Shown one piece after another: positions 35,267-44,940 of a stretch of 64,000 nucleotides of DNA. The DNA comes from an uncultured Neomegalonema sp. (GTDB lineage: Bacteria; Pseudomonadota; Alphaproteobacteria; Rhodobacterales; Rhodobacteraceae). Below the pieces are notes generated by a model. That model did not search any database. It worked only from the letters and a program-made list of their open reading frames with translations, and was not told where the DNA came from. The stretch is taken from assembly GCA_937990185.1 (NCBI GenBank), contig CALKBI010000006.1, positions 1 to 64,000 on the forward strand, given 5' to 3'. Position numbers and translations under genes: made by a program. The stretch's first letter is position 1; every line of letters begins with the position of its first letter.

Positions 35267-35728
35267 TTACGCGCCAGAGCTTTCAGCGGCCTTTTCCCAG
35301 CGCCCTGAAGGATCTTGTCGCCAATAAGTTGCTGTAACTTCTGCGGCAGCACGTTTCCACTGCGTTCGTGCAAAAGCGACGGCCTCTTCGTCGGCCCCGT
35401 CGAACATAACAATCGTACGGGTTGCTGAGGAAAAATCGTCAGTATCAGCGCCATCAACAACGAACAATACATCCGCCTTGTTGGGCAATTCTGTGCCTGT
35501 TGTCAGATAGATTGGCTGATGTTCGGGATCGCCATGCTTCTGCGTCCCGTGAGGTAGGAACGACTCGTCGCGATAGGTCCATAAAACCGCGTCGAGTGCG
35601 TCTATTCGCTCTTCGCTGCCAGCGCGCACAACGGCGCGCCAGCCTTTCTCTAATGTTCGTTCCAACAGCGTTGGAAGTGCCCGCTCCAGCGGGTGTGCTG
35701 TGAGATGATAGAAAAGTGCCTCAGGCAC
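35267..35728 (-). CDS. holC: DNA polymerase III chi subunit
   Basis: This 153-residue HolC protein connects the clamp loader to single-strand binding protein. Typical features are FYHLTAHPLERALPTLLERTLEKGWRAVVRAGSEERIDALDAVLWTY and ADVLFVVDGAD. I chose GTG 35728 (VPEALFYH), which overlaps the pepA stop by 8 nt. The frame is open to 35836, but that part is pepA read in another phase. The pepA-holC order is conserved across proteobacteria and supports both calls. Confidence 0.93.
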   Translation of the reverse strand: MPEALFYHLTAHPLERALPTLLERTLEKGWRAVVRAGSEERIDALDAVLWTYRDESFLPHGTQKHGDPEHQPIYLTTGTELPNKADVLFVVDGADTDDFSSATRTIVMFDGADEEAVAFARTQWKRAAAEVTATYWRQDPSGRWEKAAESSGA

Positions 35729-37217
35729 TGGACTTTTCTTCAAAGTTGTCGCGCACAAACCGGTCGAGAGTGGCAACCCCCCAACCGCTCGCCCCTTTTG
35801 GAACTGTTGGTTTGGCTTCTTTGGACAATGCGACACCGGCGATGTCGATATGCGCCCAAGGGCTGTCGTTTACAAACCGCTTCAAGAACTGTGCAGCGGT
35901 GATTGAACCTGCATGCCTGCCGCCAGTGTTTTTGATATCGGCGAGCTTTGACTTGATTTGGTCGTCATATGCTTTGCCGAGTGGCAGTCTCCATAGTCCT
36001 TCTTCTTCGGCATCGGCAGCAGCCTGCAATTGAGACGAAAGGCCGTCATCATTCGAGAAAAAGCCTGCTTTATCATAACCGAGTGCGACAATCATTGCGC
36101 CGGTAAGGGTAGCAAGATTGATAGTTGCCTTCGGTTTGAACTCTTTTTGGGTGTAATAGAGCACATCCGCGAGAACGAGGCGGCCTTCCGCGTCAGTATT
36201 AATGATCTCAATGGTTGTGCCGCTCATCGCGGTTACGATGTCACCGGGTCTGGTCGCGTTTCCGTCGGGCATGTTTTCCGTCAGGCCAACAACACCGATG
36301 ACGTTTGCTTTTGCTTTTCGCATCGCAAGAGTTTTCATAAGACCGGAGACGACACCCGCGCCGCCCATATCCATCGTCATCTCTTCCATACCGCCAGCGG
36401 GCTTAATAGAGATGCCGCCGGTATCGAATGTGACGCCTTTTCCGACTGCACAGAAAGGAGCTGCATTTTTATCATCTGCGCCGAGCCACTTCATGATGAC
36501 AACACGGCTTTCGCGGCGACTTCCAAGGCCCACGGCGAGCAGAGCATTCATGCCCAACTTGGTCATATCATCTTCGTCAAGAACGCTGACTTCAACGCCC
36601 AATTCGCTGAGATCCTGTAGGCGTTGTGTGAAACTTTCCGGATAGAGGATGTTTGCTGGCTCGCTGACAAGATCACGTGTAAAAAATGTACCTTCAGCGA
36701 CTGCATTCGCGTCTATATCGGCCTTTTCCGCGCCAGCTGAGTTTGTAACGCCGATAACAACCTTGCCGGGGCCGCGATCAAGAGAAGCATCTGTTTCGGT
36801 GCGATATTTGGTGAAGGTATAACGCCGCAGACGAATGCCGAGCGCTATGCTCGCAAGAACAGTGTCGGACCCTACACCGTCTGCGAAAATTGTGGCTCCG
36901 GTTTCGTCCAGTTTGCCGAGAGATGCTCCTAATTTTCCACCGATTGTTCGTGCGCGATTGGGCGTCGTCTCATCATCGCCCGTACCGACGACCAGCAAAC
37001 GGGAGGCTTTCATTCCTGCGGGAGCGGGAATGTCGAGAATTTCGCCTTCTTTACCGACAAACCGTTCGGCGTTCTGTGCTCGCGTTATCGCACCACCAGA
37101 TGCTTCGTCAGCTGCTTGGGCGGCTTCCGTGAGCGCAGAAGGTGAAGCGAAGACGGCTACCGTCCCCAAGGTTTTTGGTAGATCACTTAAGGGCAGATCA
37201 CGAAACGAAACGGTCAT
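35721..37217 (-). CDS. pepA: Leucyl (cytosol) aminopeptidase
   Basis: This M17-family, two-metal aminopeptidase has about 498 residues. The signature NTDAEGRLVLADVLYY and metal ligands in KGVTFDTGGISIKPAGGMEEMTMDMGGA are intact. The N-terminal macro-like domain is normal. I chose ATG 37217 (MTVSFRDL), 7 nt after GAAAGG. It forms a unit with holC downstream and is divergent from lptF, the usual arrangement in proteobacteria. Confidence 0.96.
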   Translation of the reverse strand: MTVSFRDLPLSDLPKTLGTVAVFASPSALTEAAQAADEASGGAITRAQNAERFVGKEGEILDIPAPAGMKASRLLVVGTGDDETTPNRARTIGGKLGASLGKLDETGATIFADGVGSDTVLASIALGIRLRRYTFTKYRTETDASLDRGPGKVVIGVTNSAGAEKADIDANAVAEGTFFTRDLVSEPANILYPESFTQRLQDLSELGVEVSVLDEDDMTKLGMNALLAVGLGSRRESRVVIMKWLGADDKNAAPFCAVGKGVTFDTGGISIKPAGGMEEMTMDMGGAGVVSGLMKTLAMRKAKANVIGVVGLTENMPDGNATRPGDIVTAMSGTTIEIINTDAEGRLVLADVLYYTQKEFKPKATINLATLTGAMIVALGYDKAGFFSNDDGLSSQLQAAADAEEEGLWRLPLGKAYDDQIKSKLADIKNTGGRHAGSITAAQFLKRFVNDSPWAHIDIAGVALSKEAKPTVPKGASGWGVATLDRFVRDNFEEKSSA

Positions 37218-37431
37218 CAATGAGCCTTTCAATTGCGCATTTTGTTCTAAAGCGCGTTAAACGTTGTTCTGGACGTCTTATCTGGCTGCAATGGAATTCA
37301 CCTGATTACGCCGTGTCACTTGCTAATTTAAGCAGAAGTAGCGTTTTCATTCGCGCATTGCCAGTTCAACTCGGCATACATTGGTCATACGGTGTCTTGA
37401 CCTCGCCTAATTGTCCGCATACGCCTCCATA

Positions 37432-38553
37432 ATGCGCTTGATTGACCGGTATTTTTTGAGACAGGTACTCGCGCCTTTCGTGTTCTTCACGTTAGTGCTG
37501 ACTGCTGTCATGTGGCTTGCGCAGTCTTTGCGCGTGATTGATTTGATTGTGAATAACGGTCAGAGCGCGTCGATTCTGTTGATTTTTGCCGGACCCTTGT
37601 TGCCTTTGGTGCTCTCGATTGTATTTCCGCTGGCTGCGTTGGGCGCAACAATCTTTGCACTGAATAGACTCATGTCAGATTCTGAGTTGGTGATTGTTTA
37701 TTCCGCCGGGCAAGGGCGATTGTCCTCATTGAGGGCTGTTTTGGTATTTGGTGTTTTCGTAACACTCATTCTTGCAATTGTGACAGTTTTATTGGCTCCG
37801 ATGGGCGCCCGATCGATGCGTGAAAAAACGGCTGAAGTTCGGGGCGATATTGCATCAGCGCTCATTCAGGATGGACGTTTCATGCATCCAAGTGATGGGC
37901 TGACAGTCTATATTCGTGAAGCTAACGGTCCCGCAGATATGCGCGGTGTTATGGTCCATGATGCGCGTGAACCTGAAGCCGCCGTCACGTTCAATGCACA
38001 ACGCGGTTCTTTGGAGAAAACAGAATCAGGGCCGAGGCTTGTGATGTACGAGGGGATCGCACAACGTATCGATCCTGAATCGGACTCTTTATCACTCCTG
38101 CGTTTTGATAAAATCGGATATGATCTCTCAGAATTTGTATCTGACCCGGCAACGCGAAAACGTAAAGCGTCAGAGTTTTTCTTCTACGACCTAATTTGGC
38201 CAAAAGACCCAGACATTTCTGAGCGCGACTACGGTCGATATATCTCGGAAGGTCATGAACAGCTTAGCTCTCCCTTGTACGGTTTCGCCATTGTTGTTGT
38301 GGCCGCCGCAACCATGCTGTGGGGGTCGTTCAGCCGGCGAGGGTATCTTGGCCGTATGGTTGCTGCGACGCTGTTGGGTGTTGGTTTGCGCGTGATTGGT
38401 TTGGCGCTACAAAGTGTGGTGAAAAGCTCACCGGAACTATGGCCTATAATGTATGTACCTCCTATAGCTGCTTCCGTTGTTGCGATTTGGTTGCTGTCGC
38501 GTGGCCGATTCCGTGGTGCAGGTGCGGGCGGTATACAGGCTGTGCCAGCATGA
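37432..38553 (+). CDS. lptF: LPS export ABC transporter permease LptF
   Basis: LptF is one of the two inner-membrane subunits of the LptB2FG complex that extracts lipopolysaccharide from the membrane. The 373-residue protein starts MRLIDRYFLRQVLAPFVFF and has six predicted helices around a periplasmic beta-jellyroll domain (about residues 125-270). The stop overlaps the lptG start (ATGA at 38550). The ATPase gene lptB is not in the window. An earlier in-frame start at 37411 adds seven unlikely residues. Confidence 0.94.
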   Translation: MRLIDRYFLRQVLAPFVFFTLVLTAVMWLAQSLRVIDLIVNNGQSASILLIFAGPLLPLVLSIVFPLAALGATIFALNRLMSDSELVIVYSAGQGRLSSLRAVLVFGVFVTLILAIVTVLLAPMGARSMREKTAEVRGDIASALIQDGRFMHPSDGLTVYIREANGPADMRGVMVHDAREPEAAVTFNAQRGSLEKTESGPRLVMYEGIAQRIDPESDSLSLLRFDKIGYDLSEFVSDPATRKRKASEFFFYDLIWPKDPDISERDYGRYISEGHEQLSSPLYGFAIVVVAAATMLWGSFSRRGYLGRMVAATLLGVGLRVIGLALQSVVKSSPELWPIMYVPPIAASVVAIWLLSRGRFRGAGAGGIQAVPA

Positions 38554-39647
38554 CTTTAGAGCGTTACATTGCAGGTCGTGTCACACGTATATTTCTGATC
38601 GCCTTCGTTGCGGTTTTATTGCTGATTACGCTTGTCGATTTTATGGAGCTTCTGAGGCGGAGCGGTGATCGAGAAGGATTGTTTTTTACAATTATTACAA
38701 TGGCCTTTCTTCATGCGCCGAGCGTTTCTATGAAGGCCGTTCCGTTTGTTATGCTTCTTAGCTCAATGTGGGCATATATGATGCTGGCACGATCCAGCGA
38801 ACTTGTCGCAGCGTTTGCATCGGGACTATCTTTTTGGGGTATGGCGAGGCCGGGTATTTTTGCTTCAGCATTGATTGGCGTCATTGGAATCGCGGCTTAT
38901 GCTCCGCTCTCAGCAGTCGCACTTAGTATTTATGAACGCTTGGAGGCCCAACATTTTGAAGGCAGAGGCGCTCTATTTTCCGTTTCCAGTGAAGGTTTAT
39001 GGCTGCGTGAGGGGGATGGTGACGGGCAAATCGTGATTCAAGCCGCACAAACAAATGCAAACGGTACTGAGTTGCGCGACGCGACCTTTTACAGGTTCGG
39101 CGCGGGTGACGTGCTTCGGGAACGGATTGATACTCCTGTAGCGATACTCTCAGAGCAAGAATGGATGCTTACGGGGGCGACGGTAAGAATTGTAAATATG
39201 GATACGGATCTGCCTCCGGATGAAACAAAAGTCGCGTTTTTGAAGGTTCCGACCCGTCTTACTGCCAGAGAAATTCAAAATAGCTTTAAGCAACCCGACG
39301 CAATCTCAGTTTGGCAGTTACCGAGTGTTATTCAGGGCATGGAGGCCGCCGGGTTCTCGTCTCGCCGCCATAAAGCGCACCTCCACGCGATGCTTGCGTT
39401 ACCGGCGTTGCTTGGAGCGATGACATTGATAGCTGCTTCATTTGCAATTCGTCCTCCCCGCTCCGCCAGTTTTGGACGGATTGCATTAGGATGTGCTTTG
39501 ACCGGCTTTGCTTTCTATTTTATGAGCGACGTAAGTATGGCGCTTGGTGCTTCTGGAGCGGCTCCCGCTGCGTTGGGGGCTTGGGGACCGGCCTTTGGAG
39601 CAGGTTTTTTAGGGTTGGCACTGTCCATCCACTTTAGGGAAGTATGA
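38550..39647 (+). CDS. lptG: LPS export ABC transporter permease LptG
   Basis: This 365-residue partner of LptF has the same fold. Its start MTLERYIAGRVTRIFLIAFVAVLLLITLVDFMELLRR is a typical LptG N-terminus, so ATG 38550 is used although the frame is open from 38319. The coupling-helix region and periplasmic jellyroll follow, with four C-terminal helices. Both the 4-nt overlap with lptF and the 1-nt gap to lptD argue for a single operon. Confidence 0.94.
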   Translation: MTLERYIAGRVTRIFLIAFVAVLLLITLVDFMELLRRSGDREGLFFTIITMAFLHAPSVSMKAVPFVMLLSSMWAYMMLARSSELVAAFASGLSFWGMARPGIFASALIGVIGIAAYAPLSAVALSIYERLEAQHFEGRGALFSVSSEGLWLREGDGDGQIVIQAAQTNANGTELRDATFYRFGAGDVLRERIDTPVAILSEQEWMLTGATVRIVNMDTDLPPDETKVAFLKVPTRLTAREIQNSFKQPDAISVWQLPSVIQGMEAAGFSSRRHKAHLHAMLALPALLGAMTLIAASFAIRPPRSASFGRIALGCALTGFAFYFMSDVSMALGASGAAPAALGAWGPAFGAGFLGLALSIHFREV

Positions 39648-39648
39648 G

Positions 39649-41787
39649 ATGGCCCGTTTGTTTCGAGTGCTGTTTCAAATTATTCTCTGCCTGTGGTGGC
39701 CAAGTTTCGTATTTGCTCAAGACACTTCTACTCAGAACCTTTTGCAATTTCAGGCCGGAGAGGCCGACATTCCTCTGGTGATTGTCGCAGATGAAGTCAC
39801 GTATGATACTGAAAATTCAGTGGCTCGTGCGATTGGTCAAGCGGAAGCTTACTATGGACCTCGTATCCTAGCGGCAGATCGTCTGGAGTATGATGAAGGG
39901 GCAGGGCGTGTGCGCGCCGTCGGCGCAGTTGCCCTTCGAAATGAAGATGGAACCTATCTTTTTGCTGACTCTGCTGATCTCAATGTCACTTTTGCGGACG
40001 GTAAAGTAACACAGCCCCGAGCGTTGATCGCAGGTGGTGCGCGTTTTGCTGCGGTTGAAGGTCAGCGCGTTGACGGTCGTTATACGATACTGTCAAAAGC
40101 GGTTTATAGTCCATGTCATGTCTGTTTTGACGATCCAACACCGTTATGGCGGGTACGCGCCGCCAAAGTTATTCATGACGAGGTAACGCGCGATGTTATC
40201 TACGAGGATGCGACCTTTGAAATCGAAGGGGTACCGGTTGCGTACCTTCCGTATTTTAGGCATCCTGATCCGTCGGTAAAGCGTCGAACCGGATTTCTAC
40301 CCCCGGAATTCGGTGAAGATAGCACCATCGGATATTCGATAAAAACGCCTTACTTCATTGAGATTTCTCCATCACGCGATCTGACAATTACGCCCTTTGT
40401 TACGTCGAATGATGGCGCTCTTGGTGAGGCAGAATATCGTGTGGCGACGGAGTCTGGGCATTACCGGCTCTGGGGCGCAGCGACTTTGAACAATCAAGTT
40501 GCAGATGAAAGTAAGTTTCGCGGTGCGGTTAATGGTGAAGGGCGGTTTTCTCTAGGAGGCGATCTCGGTTGGGGATTTGATTTAAATCTTGCTTCTGACG
40601 ATACTTTCCTTCGCCGCTACAATTATTCCAGTGATGACCGCGTAACCAGTCGTCTCTTTGCTGTGCATGAAAATGAACGGTTGTTCGCCGAAGCGAATGC
40701 TTATTATTTTCAGAGTTTCCGCGCTGATGAAGATGGCGACACAATTCCATTTGCTCTGCCGGAACTTCGTTTACGGTATCGCGCTCTTGAAGACCCAATT
40801 TACGGAATTGCCACCGCAACGGGCGATGTTCTTCATCTTGAACGTGAAGAGGGCAGGGATGTAACGAGAATATCAAGTGGCCTGACTTGGGAGAGGCAGT
40901 TTATCACTACACAAGGTTTGGTCGTTACGCCTTTTGCTGGCGCGCGCGGTGATGCGTTTCTGACTAACTCGGACCCCTTGACTGATAACGAACCACAAGG
41001 ACGGGTCAACGTGTTGGGCGGTGTAGATGTCCGTATGCCCTTTATCGCTGAAAATGACTACGGCACGCATATTCTTGAACCTGTTGTTCAACTGATTGTT
41101 TCGCCAAATCAAGGTGGACAAGATGAATTTCCTAATGAAGACAGTCTCGATTTGAATTTCGATGAAACAATCCTTCTTACGGGCGAGTCTCGTTTTGCGG
41201 GCTTAGATCGTGTTGAAACGGGAACGCGGCTCAATACAGGCATTCGTTACGACTTTATGGGTCATGACGGGTTTGGTGCCGAAGCTGTCTATGGTCGGGT
41301 TTTTCGAACACGAGATAATACCGATTTCAGCACGACATCGGGATTGAGTAATGCTCAGAGTGATCATGTCGGCGCATTGCGGCTCAAATTCGACCCCTAT
41401 TTCGATATCACGAGCCGCGTTCGGATAAGCGAAGAAGATTTAAATCTTGAACGCACTGAGGTATACGCGCGAGGCACGTATGGAGCGTTCTCAGCGACGG
41501 GCGCATATGTTCGAATAGGGGCGGATGCTTTCAGTGGCTTTGACGAGGATCGTGAAGAAATTTCCGGCAAAGGTATTGTTCGGATTACAGAAGAAATTAG
41601 TGCTTACGCAGAAGGGCGACGTGATTTAGAAGAAGATCGCCTTGTCGATGCTGAAGCCGGACTAATTTATGAGAACGAATGCTGCTTTATAGATTTATCG
41701 GTTTCTCGCCGGTCTAATGACGATAGAGATGCCAATGATGGAACAGATTTTGGCCTAATTTTCAGGCTGAAAAGTCTGGGAAGTTAA
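39649..41787 (+). CDS. lptD: LPS-assembly outer-membrane protein LptD
   Basis: LptD forms the 26-strand barrel that inserts lipopolysaccharide in the outer leaflet, with LptE as plug. The 712-residue protein has a signal peptide (ending VFAQ), an N-terminal OstA/LptA-like jellyroll (about residues 35-200), and a C-terminal barrel that ends GLIFRLKSLGS. Cysteines C156 and C159 and the adjacent pair C678-C679 fit the disulfides that join the two domains in E. coli. It follows lptG and precedes surA, whose product chaperones LptD itself. Confidence 0.93.
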   Translation: MARLFRVLFQIILCLWWPSFVFAQDTSTQNLLQFQAGEADIPLVIVADEVTYDTENSVARAIGQAEAYYGPRILAADRLEYDEGAGRVRAVGAVALRNEDGTYLFADSADLNVTFADGKVTQPRALIAGGARFAAVEGQRVDGRYTILSKAVYSPCHVCFDDPTPLWRVRAAKVIHDEVTRDVIYEDATFEIEGVPVAYLPYFRHPDPSVKRRTGFLPPEFGEDSTIGYSIKTPYFIEISPSRDLTITPFVTSNDGALGEAEYRVATESGHYRLWGAATLNNQVADESKFRGAVNGEGRFSLGGDLGWGFDLNLASDDTFLRRYNYSSDDRVTSRLFAVHENERLFAEANAYYFQSFRADEDGDTIPFALPELRLRYRALEDPIYGIATATGDVLHLEREEGRDVTRISSGLTWERQFITTQGLVVTPFAGARGDAFLTNSDPLTDNEPQGRVNVLGGVDVRMPFIAENDYGTHILEPVVQLIVSPNQGGQDEFPNEDSLDLNFDETILLTGESRFAGLDRVETGTRLNTGIRYDFMGHDGFGAEAVYGRVFRTRDNTDFSTTSGLSNAQSDHVGALRLKFDPYFDITSRVRISEEDLNLERTEVYARGTYGAFSATGAYVRIGADAFSGFDEDREEISGKGIVRITEEISAYAEGRRDLEEDRLVDAEAGLIYENECCFIDLSVSRRSNDDRDANDGTDFGLIFRLKSLGS

Positions 41788-41841
41788 TGGTATAATACGC
41801 TGTATGATATGAGATGGCTTAAGTCTCGGGAGGACGATCAA

Positions 41842-43089
41842 GTGACAATAAAATCATGCAGGCACGCGCTCGCACTTGTGTTTGGATTCGTAGGGGCCTT
41901 ATCGGCATCGAACGGTACTGTTTTCGCACAGAGCTTTGCGCCTGTTGTCGTTGTTAATGACCAGATCATCACAGGATATGACGTCGAACAACGCGCGCGT
42001 TTGCTCGCTGTCACAAGTGGATCATCTCCTAATCAAGAGGCTGCGCTTGAAGCCTTAATTGACGACGCTTTACGTCTTCAGGCTGCGCAAAGAGCCGGAA
42101 TTGATCCCACTAACGAGCAAGTACGCGCAGGCTTCGACGAAATTTCCCGCAGGAATAATCGTGATCCTGAGCGAATGCGTTCCGGCTTGTTGTCTGAAGG
42201 AATTACGACCGAAGCTCTTGATAGCCAAATAAAGTCAGAGGTCGCTTGGCGGCAATTAATACTTCGCCGCTTTGCCAATCGCGTGCGGATATCTGATTCT
42301 GACGTCGATGCAATGGTTGAGCCGAAAAGTGGTGCTAAACCGGGTGAACCAGAATACCTGCTGGCCGAAATGAGATTTCCAATTGGGACAGCAGGCGAAG
42401 GGGCCGCCACGAATGTGGCTCGCCAAGCGATAGCACAACTGGGTAAAGGCGAGCGTTTCACCGTACTTGCAAGGCAAATTAGCTCTGGGCCTGCAGCCGC
42501 TGCGGGCGGTGACCTCGGATGGGTTGCGCAAAGCGCGCTGTCTGAAGCAGCAAAGCCAATCGTTACCGCTATGAACGTCGACCGCGTTTCAGCTCCATTT
42601 GTCGATGGCAGCGATGTCGTAATCTATGGCCTGCGCGAAATTCGCATTGGGGGCGAACGCGGTAAAACGTCTTTCAAATTGGCCCAGCTCGTCGTTGGGG
42701 TTCCGCCAGGATCATCGCAACAAGTGGCGGATGCCGCACTTGCTCGCGCGAGTGCCGCGCGTAGTGAAATCGGAAATTGTCAGGATGTAATTACCCGAGC
42801 ACCAGATTTTTTGGATATTTCGGGTGATCTTGGTGACATCGAACTATCAGCCCTGCCCGGCCCAGTTAGGGAAGCTGTTGCTCGTCTGGATGTTGGAGGA
42901 ATCACGGACCCTGTGCGCTCTAATGACGGTTTTCACGTCATCGTTGTTTGTGACAAGAAATCTGATGGACCATCCGAAGAAGCGCTTCGGGAACGTGCGA
43001 CGAGCCAACTTCGTTCTCAACGCCTTGAGCGTTTTGCCCGCGGGTTTTTGCGCGAGTTAAAGCGTGAAGCGGTCATTGATCGTCGGTGA
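41842..43089 (+). CDS. surA: Periplasmic chaperone and peptidyl-prolyl isomerase SurA
   Basis: This 415-residue SurA-type protein has a signal peptide (LALVFGFVGALSASNGTVFAQ). A SurA N-terminal helical domain follows (APVVVVNDQIITGYDVEQRARLL), then a parvulin domain with LAEMRFPI and GGDLGWVAQSALSEAAKP, and a second, weaker one. GTG 41842 is preceded 9 nt upstream by GGGAGG and is preferred to ATG 41809. It delivers outer-membrane proteins to the Bam complex. The stop overlaps the pdxA GTG start. Confidence 0.92.
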   Translation: MTIKSCRHALALVFGFVGALSASNGTVFAQSFAPVVVVNDQIITGYDVEQRARLLAVTSGSSPNQEAALEALIDDALRLQAAQRAGIDPTNEQVRAGFDEISRRNNRDPERMRSGLLSEGITTEALDSQIKSEVAWRQLILRRFANRVRISDSDVDAMVEPKSGAKPGEPEYLLAEMRFPIGTAGEGAATNVARQAIAQLGKGERFTVLARQISSGPAAAAGGDLGWVAQSALSEAAKPIVTAMNVDRVSAPFVDGSDVVIYGLREIRIGGERGKTSFKLAQLVVGVPPGSSQQVADAALARASAARSEIGNCQDVITRAPDFLDISGDLGDIELSALPGPVREAVARLDVGGITDPVRSNDGFHVIVVCDKKSDGPSEEALRERATSQLRSQRLERFARGFLRELKREAVIDRR

Positions 43090-44078
43090 ATTTACCTCTC
43101 GCAGTGACAATGGGAGATCCCGCCGGGATTGGCGGGGAAATAACGCTCGCGGCATGGGGGGTGTTGGTAGGTGAAGGTCGGCCATTCTATGTGATTGCTG
43201 ACGTTGATCATTTGCGCAGCTTAGCCGCTTCAATCGGTTCATCATGTCCGATTGAAGAAATCGCGGAGCCTTTCGAGGCCGTTGCAACTTTTCCTGACGC
43301 TTTGCCGGTACTCAATGAACCGCTTGTTACATCGCAATGTTTAGGTGTTCCTGAACTTGCAAATGCTAAAGCCGTCATCCGCTCTATTGAACGCGCAGTA
43401 GAACACACGCAAGCAAAGCAAGCCGCCGGTATTGTTACAAATCCGATAAACAAGAAAGCCCTTTATGATGGCGCAGGCTTTGCTTTTCCCGGACACACGG
43501 AATTTTTAGGCCATCTCGCGGGCGGCGCACAGACGGTTATGATGCTCGCTGCGCCTATTCTTCGTGTTGCTCCGGTGACGATCCATGTGTCTTTGAGAGA
43601 AGCGTGTGATCAGCTTTCGCAGGAGTTGATCGTTGAGACGGCCCGAATTCTTGATGCTGATCTAAAGCGTTATTTTGGATTGGAAGTACCAAGAATAGCG
43701 GTTTCCGGCTTAAATCCCCATGCAGGAGAAGGTGGCGCGATGGGGGATGAAGAGCTTACGATTATTGAACCAGCGATTGCCCAGTTGAAAGCTGAAGGTA
43801 TAAATGTAGCGGGTCCGTGGCCTGCGGACACGATGTTCCATCCGGCTGCACGAGAGCAATATGATGTGGCCCTTTGCATGTATCACGACCAAGCGCTTAT
43901 CCCCCTCAAAGCATTGGACTTTGCAAAGGGTGTCAATGTTACTTTGGGGTTGCCCTTTATTCGAACATCGCCAGATCATGGAACGGCTTATAATATTGCC
44001 GGGACCGGGAAAGCCGATCCGAGCAGTTTAATCGAGGCGTTGAAGGTGGCATCATTTATGGCGAATTCGATTGACTGA
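43086..44078 (+). CDS. pdxA: 4-hydroxythreonine-4-phosphate dehydrogenase
   Basis: PdxA makes the precursor of pyridoxine 5'-phosphate in the DXP-dependent vitamin B6 route. The 330 residues carry [13 protein letters not shown], the metal-site histidines in [14 protein letters not shown] and the motif [14 protein letters not shown]. The GTG start (GTGA overlap with surA) and 8-nt overlap with ksgA support a shared operon, which is conserved in many proteobacteria. Confidence 0.95.
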   Translation: MNLPLAVTMGDPAGIGGEITLAAWGVLVGEGRPFYVIADVDHLRSLAASIGSSCPIEEIAEPFEAVATFPDALPVLNEPLVTSQCLGVPELANAKAVIRSIERAVEHTQAKQAAGIVTNPINKKALYDGAGFAFPGHTEFLGHLAGGAQTVMMLAAPILRVAPVTIHVSLREACDQLSQELIVETARILDADLKRYFGLEVPRIAVSGLNPHAGEGGAMGDEELTIIEPAIAQLKAEGINVAGPWPADTMFHPAAREQYDVALCMYHDQALIPLKALDFAKGVNVTLGLPFIRTSPDHGTAYNIAGTGKADPSSLIEALKVASFMANSID

Positions 44079-44925
44079 TTTGCGCCTTGCTTCTGATGGG
44101 CTGCCCCCGCTTGGCTCGGTAATAGACGCTCATGGTTTGCGCCCCAAAAAATCACTGGGACAGAATTTTCTTCTCGATTTGAACATCACGGGCAAGATCG
44201 CGCGTATGGCTGGCGATCTCCGCAATTGCGATGTTGTAGAAATCGGGCCGGGACCGGGTGGCCTGACTCGGGCGCTGTTGGCGTCAGGCGCAAGGCGTGT
44301 TGTCGCGATCGAGCGTGATGCGCGTTGCCTACCTGCACTTGAGCAAATTTCAGCTCATTGGCCCGGTCGATTGACTGTTATTGAAGCCGATGCGCTGACG
44401 ATTGATTTATCTCAACATGTTGATCGGGGAGCGAAGGTGGTCGCAAACCTCCCATACAATGTGGGTACAGAGTTACTTATTCGGTGGTTAAGCGGCGAAA
44501 TCTGGCCACCACATTGGGCGTCGTTGACGCTTATGTTCCAACGAGAAGTCGCCGACCGGATTGCTGCGCGCTACGGTGATAAAGCGTATGGAAGATTATC
44601 GGTGCTGGCGGGATGGCGGTGCAATAGCCGCATCTTATTTGACTTGCCACCACAAGCGTTCACGCCGCCGCCAAAGGTTACGAGTTCAGTGATTTCTATC
44701 GAGCCGAAATTGACGGTGGAGCCAGCACCGCTTGATGCTCTGCAAAATATTACGGCGGCGGCATTTGGCCAGCGCCGAAAAATGCTGCGAAAAAGTTTAG
44801 CTGCGCTTGGCGGTGAGGCTCTATTAGATCAAGCCGGTATAGACCCTACGCTTCGCGGTGAAGCATTAGATGTTTCACAATTCTGCGCCCTTGCCCGAGA
44901 ATTGGTAAAGCGCGGCTCTGCGTAA
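44071..44925 (+). CDS. rsmA: 16S rRNA (adenine1518/1519-N6) dimethyltransferase
   Basis: RsmA (KsgA) dimethylates two adjacent adenines near the 3' end of 16S rRNA. The 284 residues include [15 protein letters not shown], the SAM site [14 protein letters not shown] and the catalytic NLPYN ([10 protein letters not shown]). The start is a TTG at 44071 inside pdxA; a second TTG at 44080 is possible. It converges on the DUF4167 gene with a 2-nt gap, and a nested hairpin spans the junction. Confidence 0.94.
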   Translation: MTDLRLASDGLPPLGSVIDAHGLRPKKSLGQNFLLDLNITGKIARMAGDLRNCDVVEIGPGPGGLTRALLASGARRVVAIERDARCLPALEQISAHWPGRLTVIEADALTIDLSQHVDRGAKVVANLPYNVGTELLIRWLSGEIWPPHWASLTLMFQREVADRIAARYGDKAYGRLSVLAGWRCNSRILFDLPPQAFTPPPKVTSSVISIEPKLTVEPAPLDALQNITAAAFGQRRKMLRKSLAALGGEALLDQAGIDPTLRGEALDVSQFCALARELVKRGSA

Positions 44926-44940
44926 ATTTACGAAGCCGCG
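44911..44940. terminator. Nested hairpin over the convergent rsmA/DUF4167 stops
   Basis: CGCGGC (44911-44916) pairs with GCCGCG (44935-44940) and encloses a perfect 12-bp palindrome, CGTAAATTTACG (44921-44932). Both stop codons lie inside. No T run follows, so it is a possible bidirectional 3'-end structure rather than a proven terminator. Confidence 0.4.

Noticed and set aside
34965-35327. A plus-strand frame of 120 residues through the tRNA-Ser region
   Set aside because: It reads through the tRNA gene and has no family match.
38319-38549. Upstream extension of lptG (77 residues)
   Set aside because: It is lptF in another frame; LptG homologues start at the MTLERYIAGR sequence.
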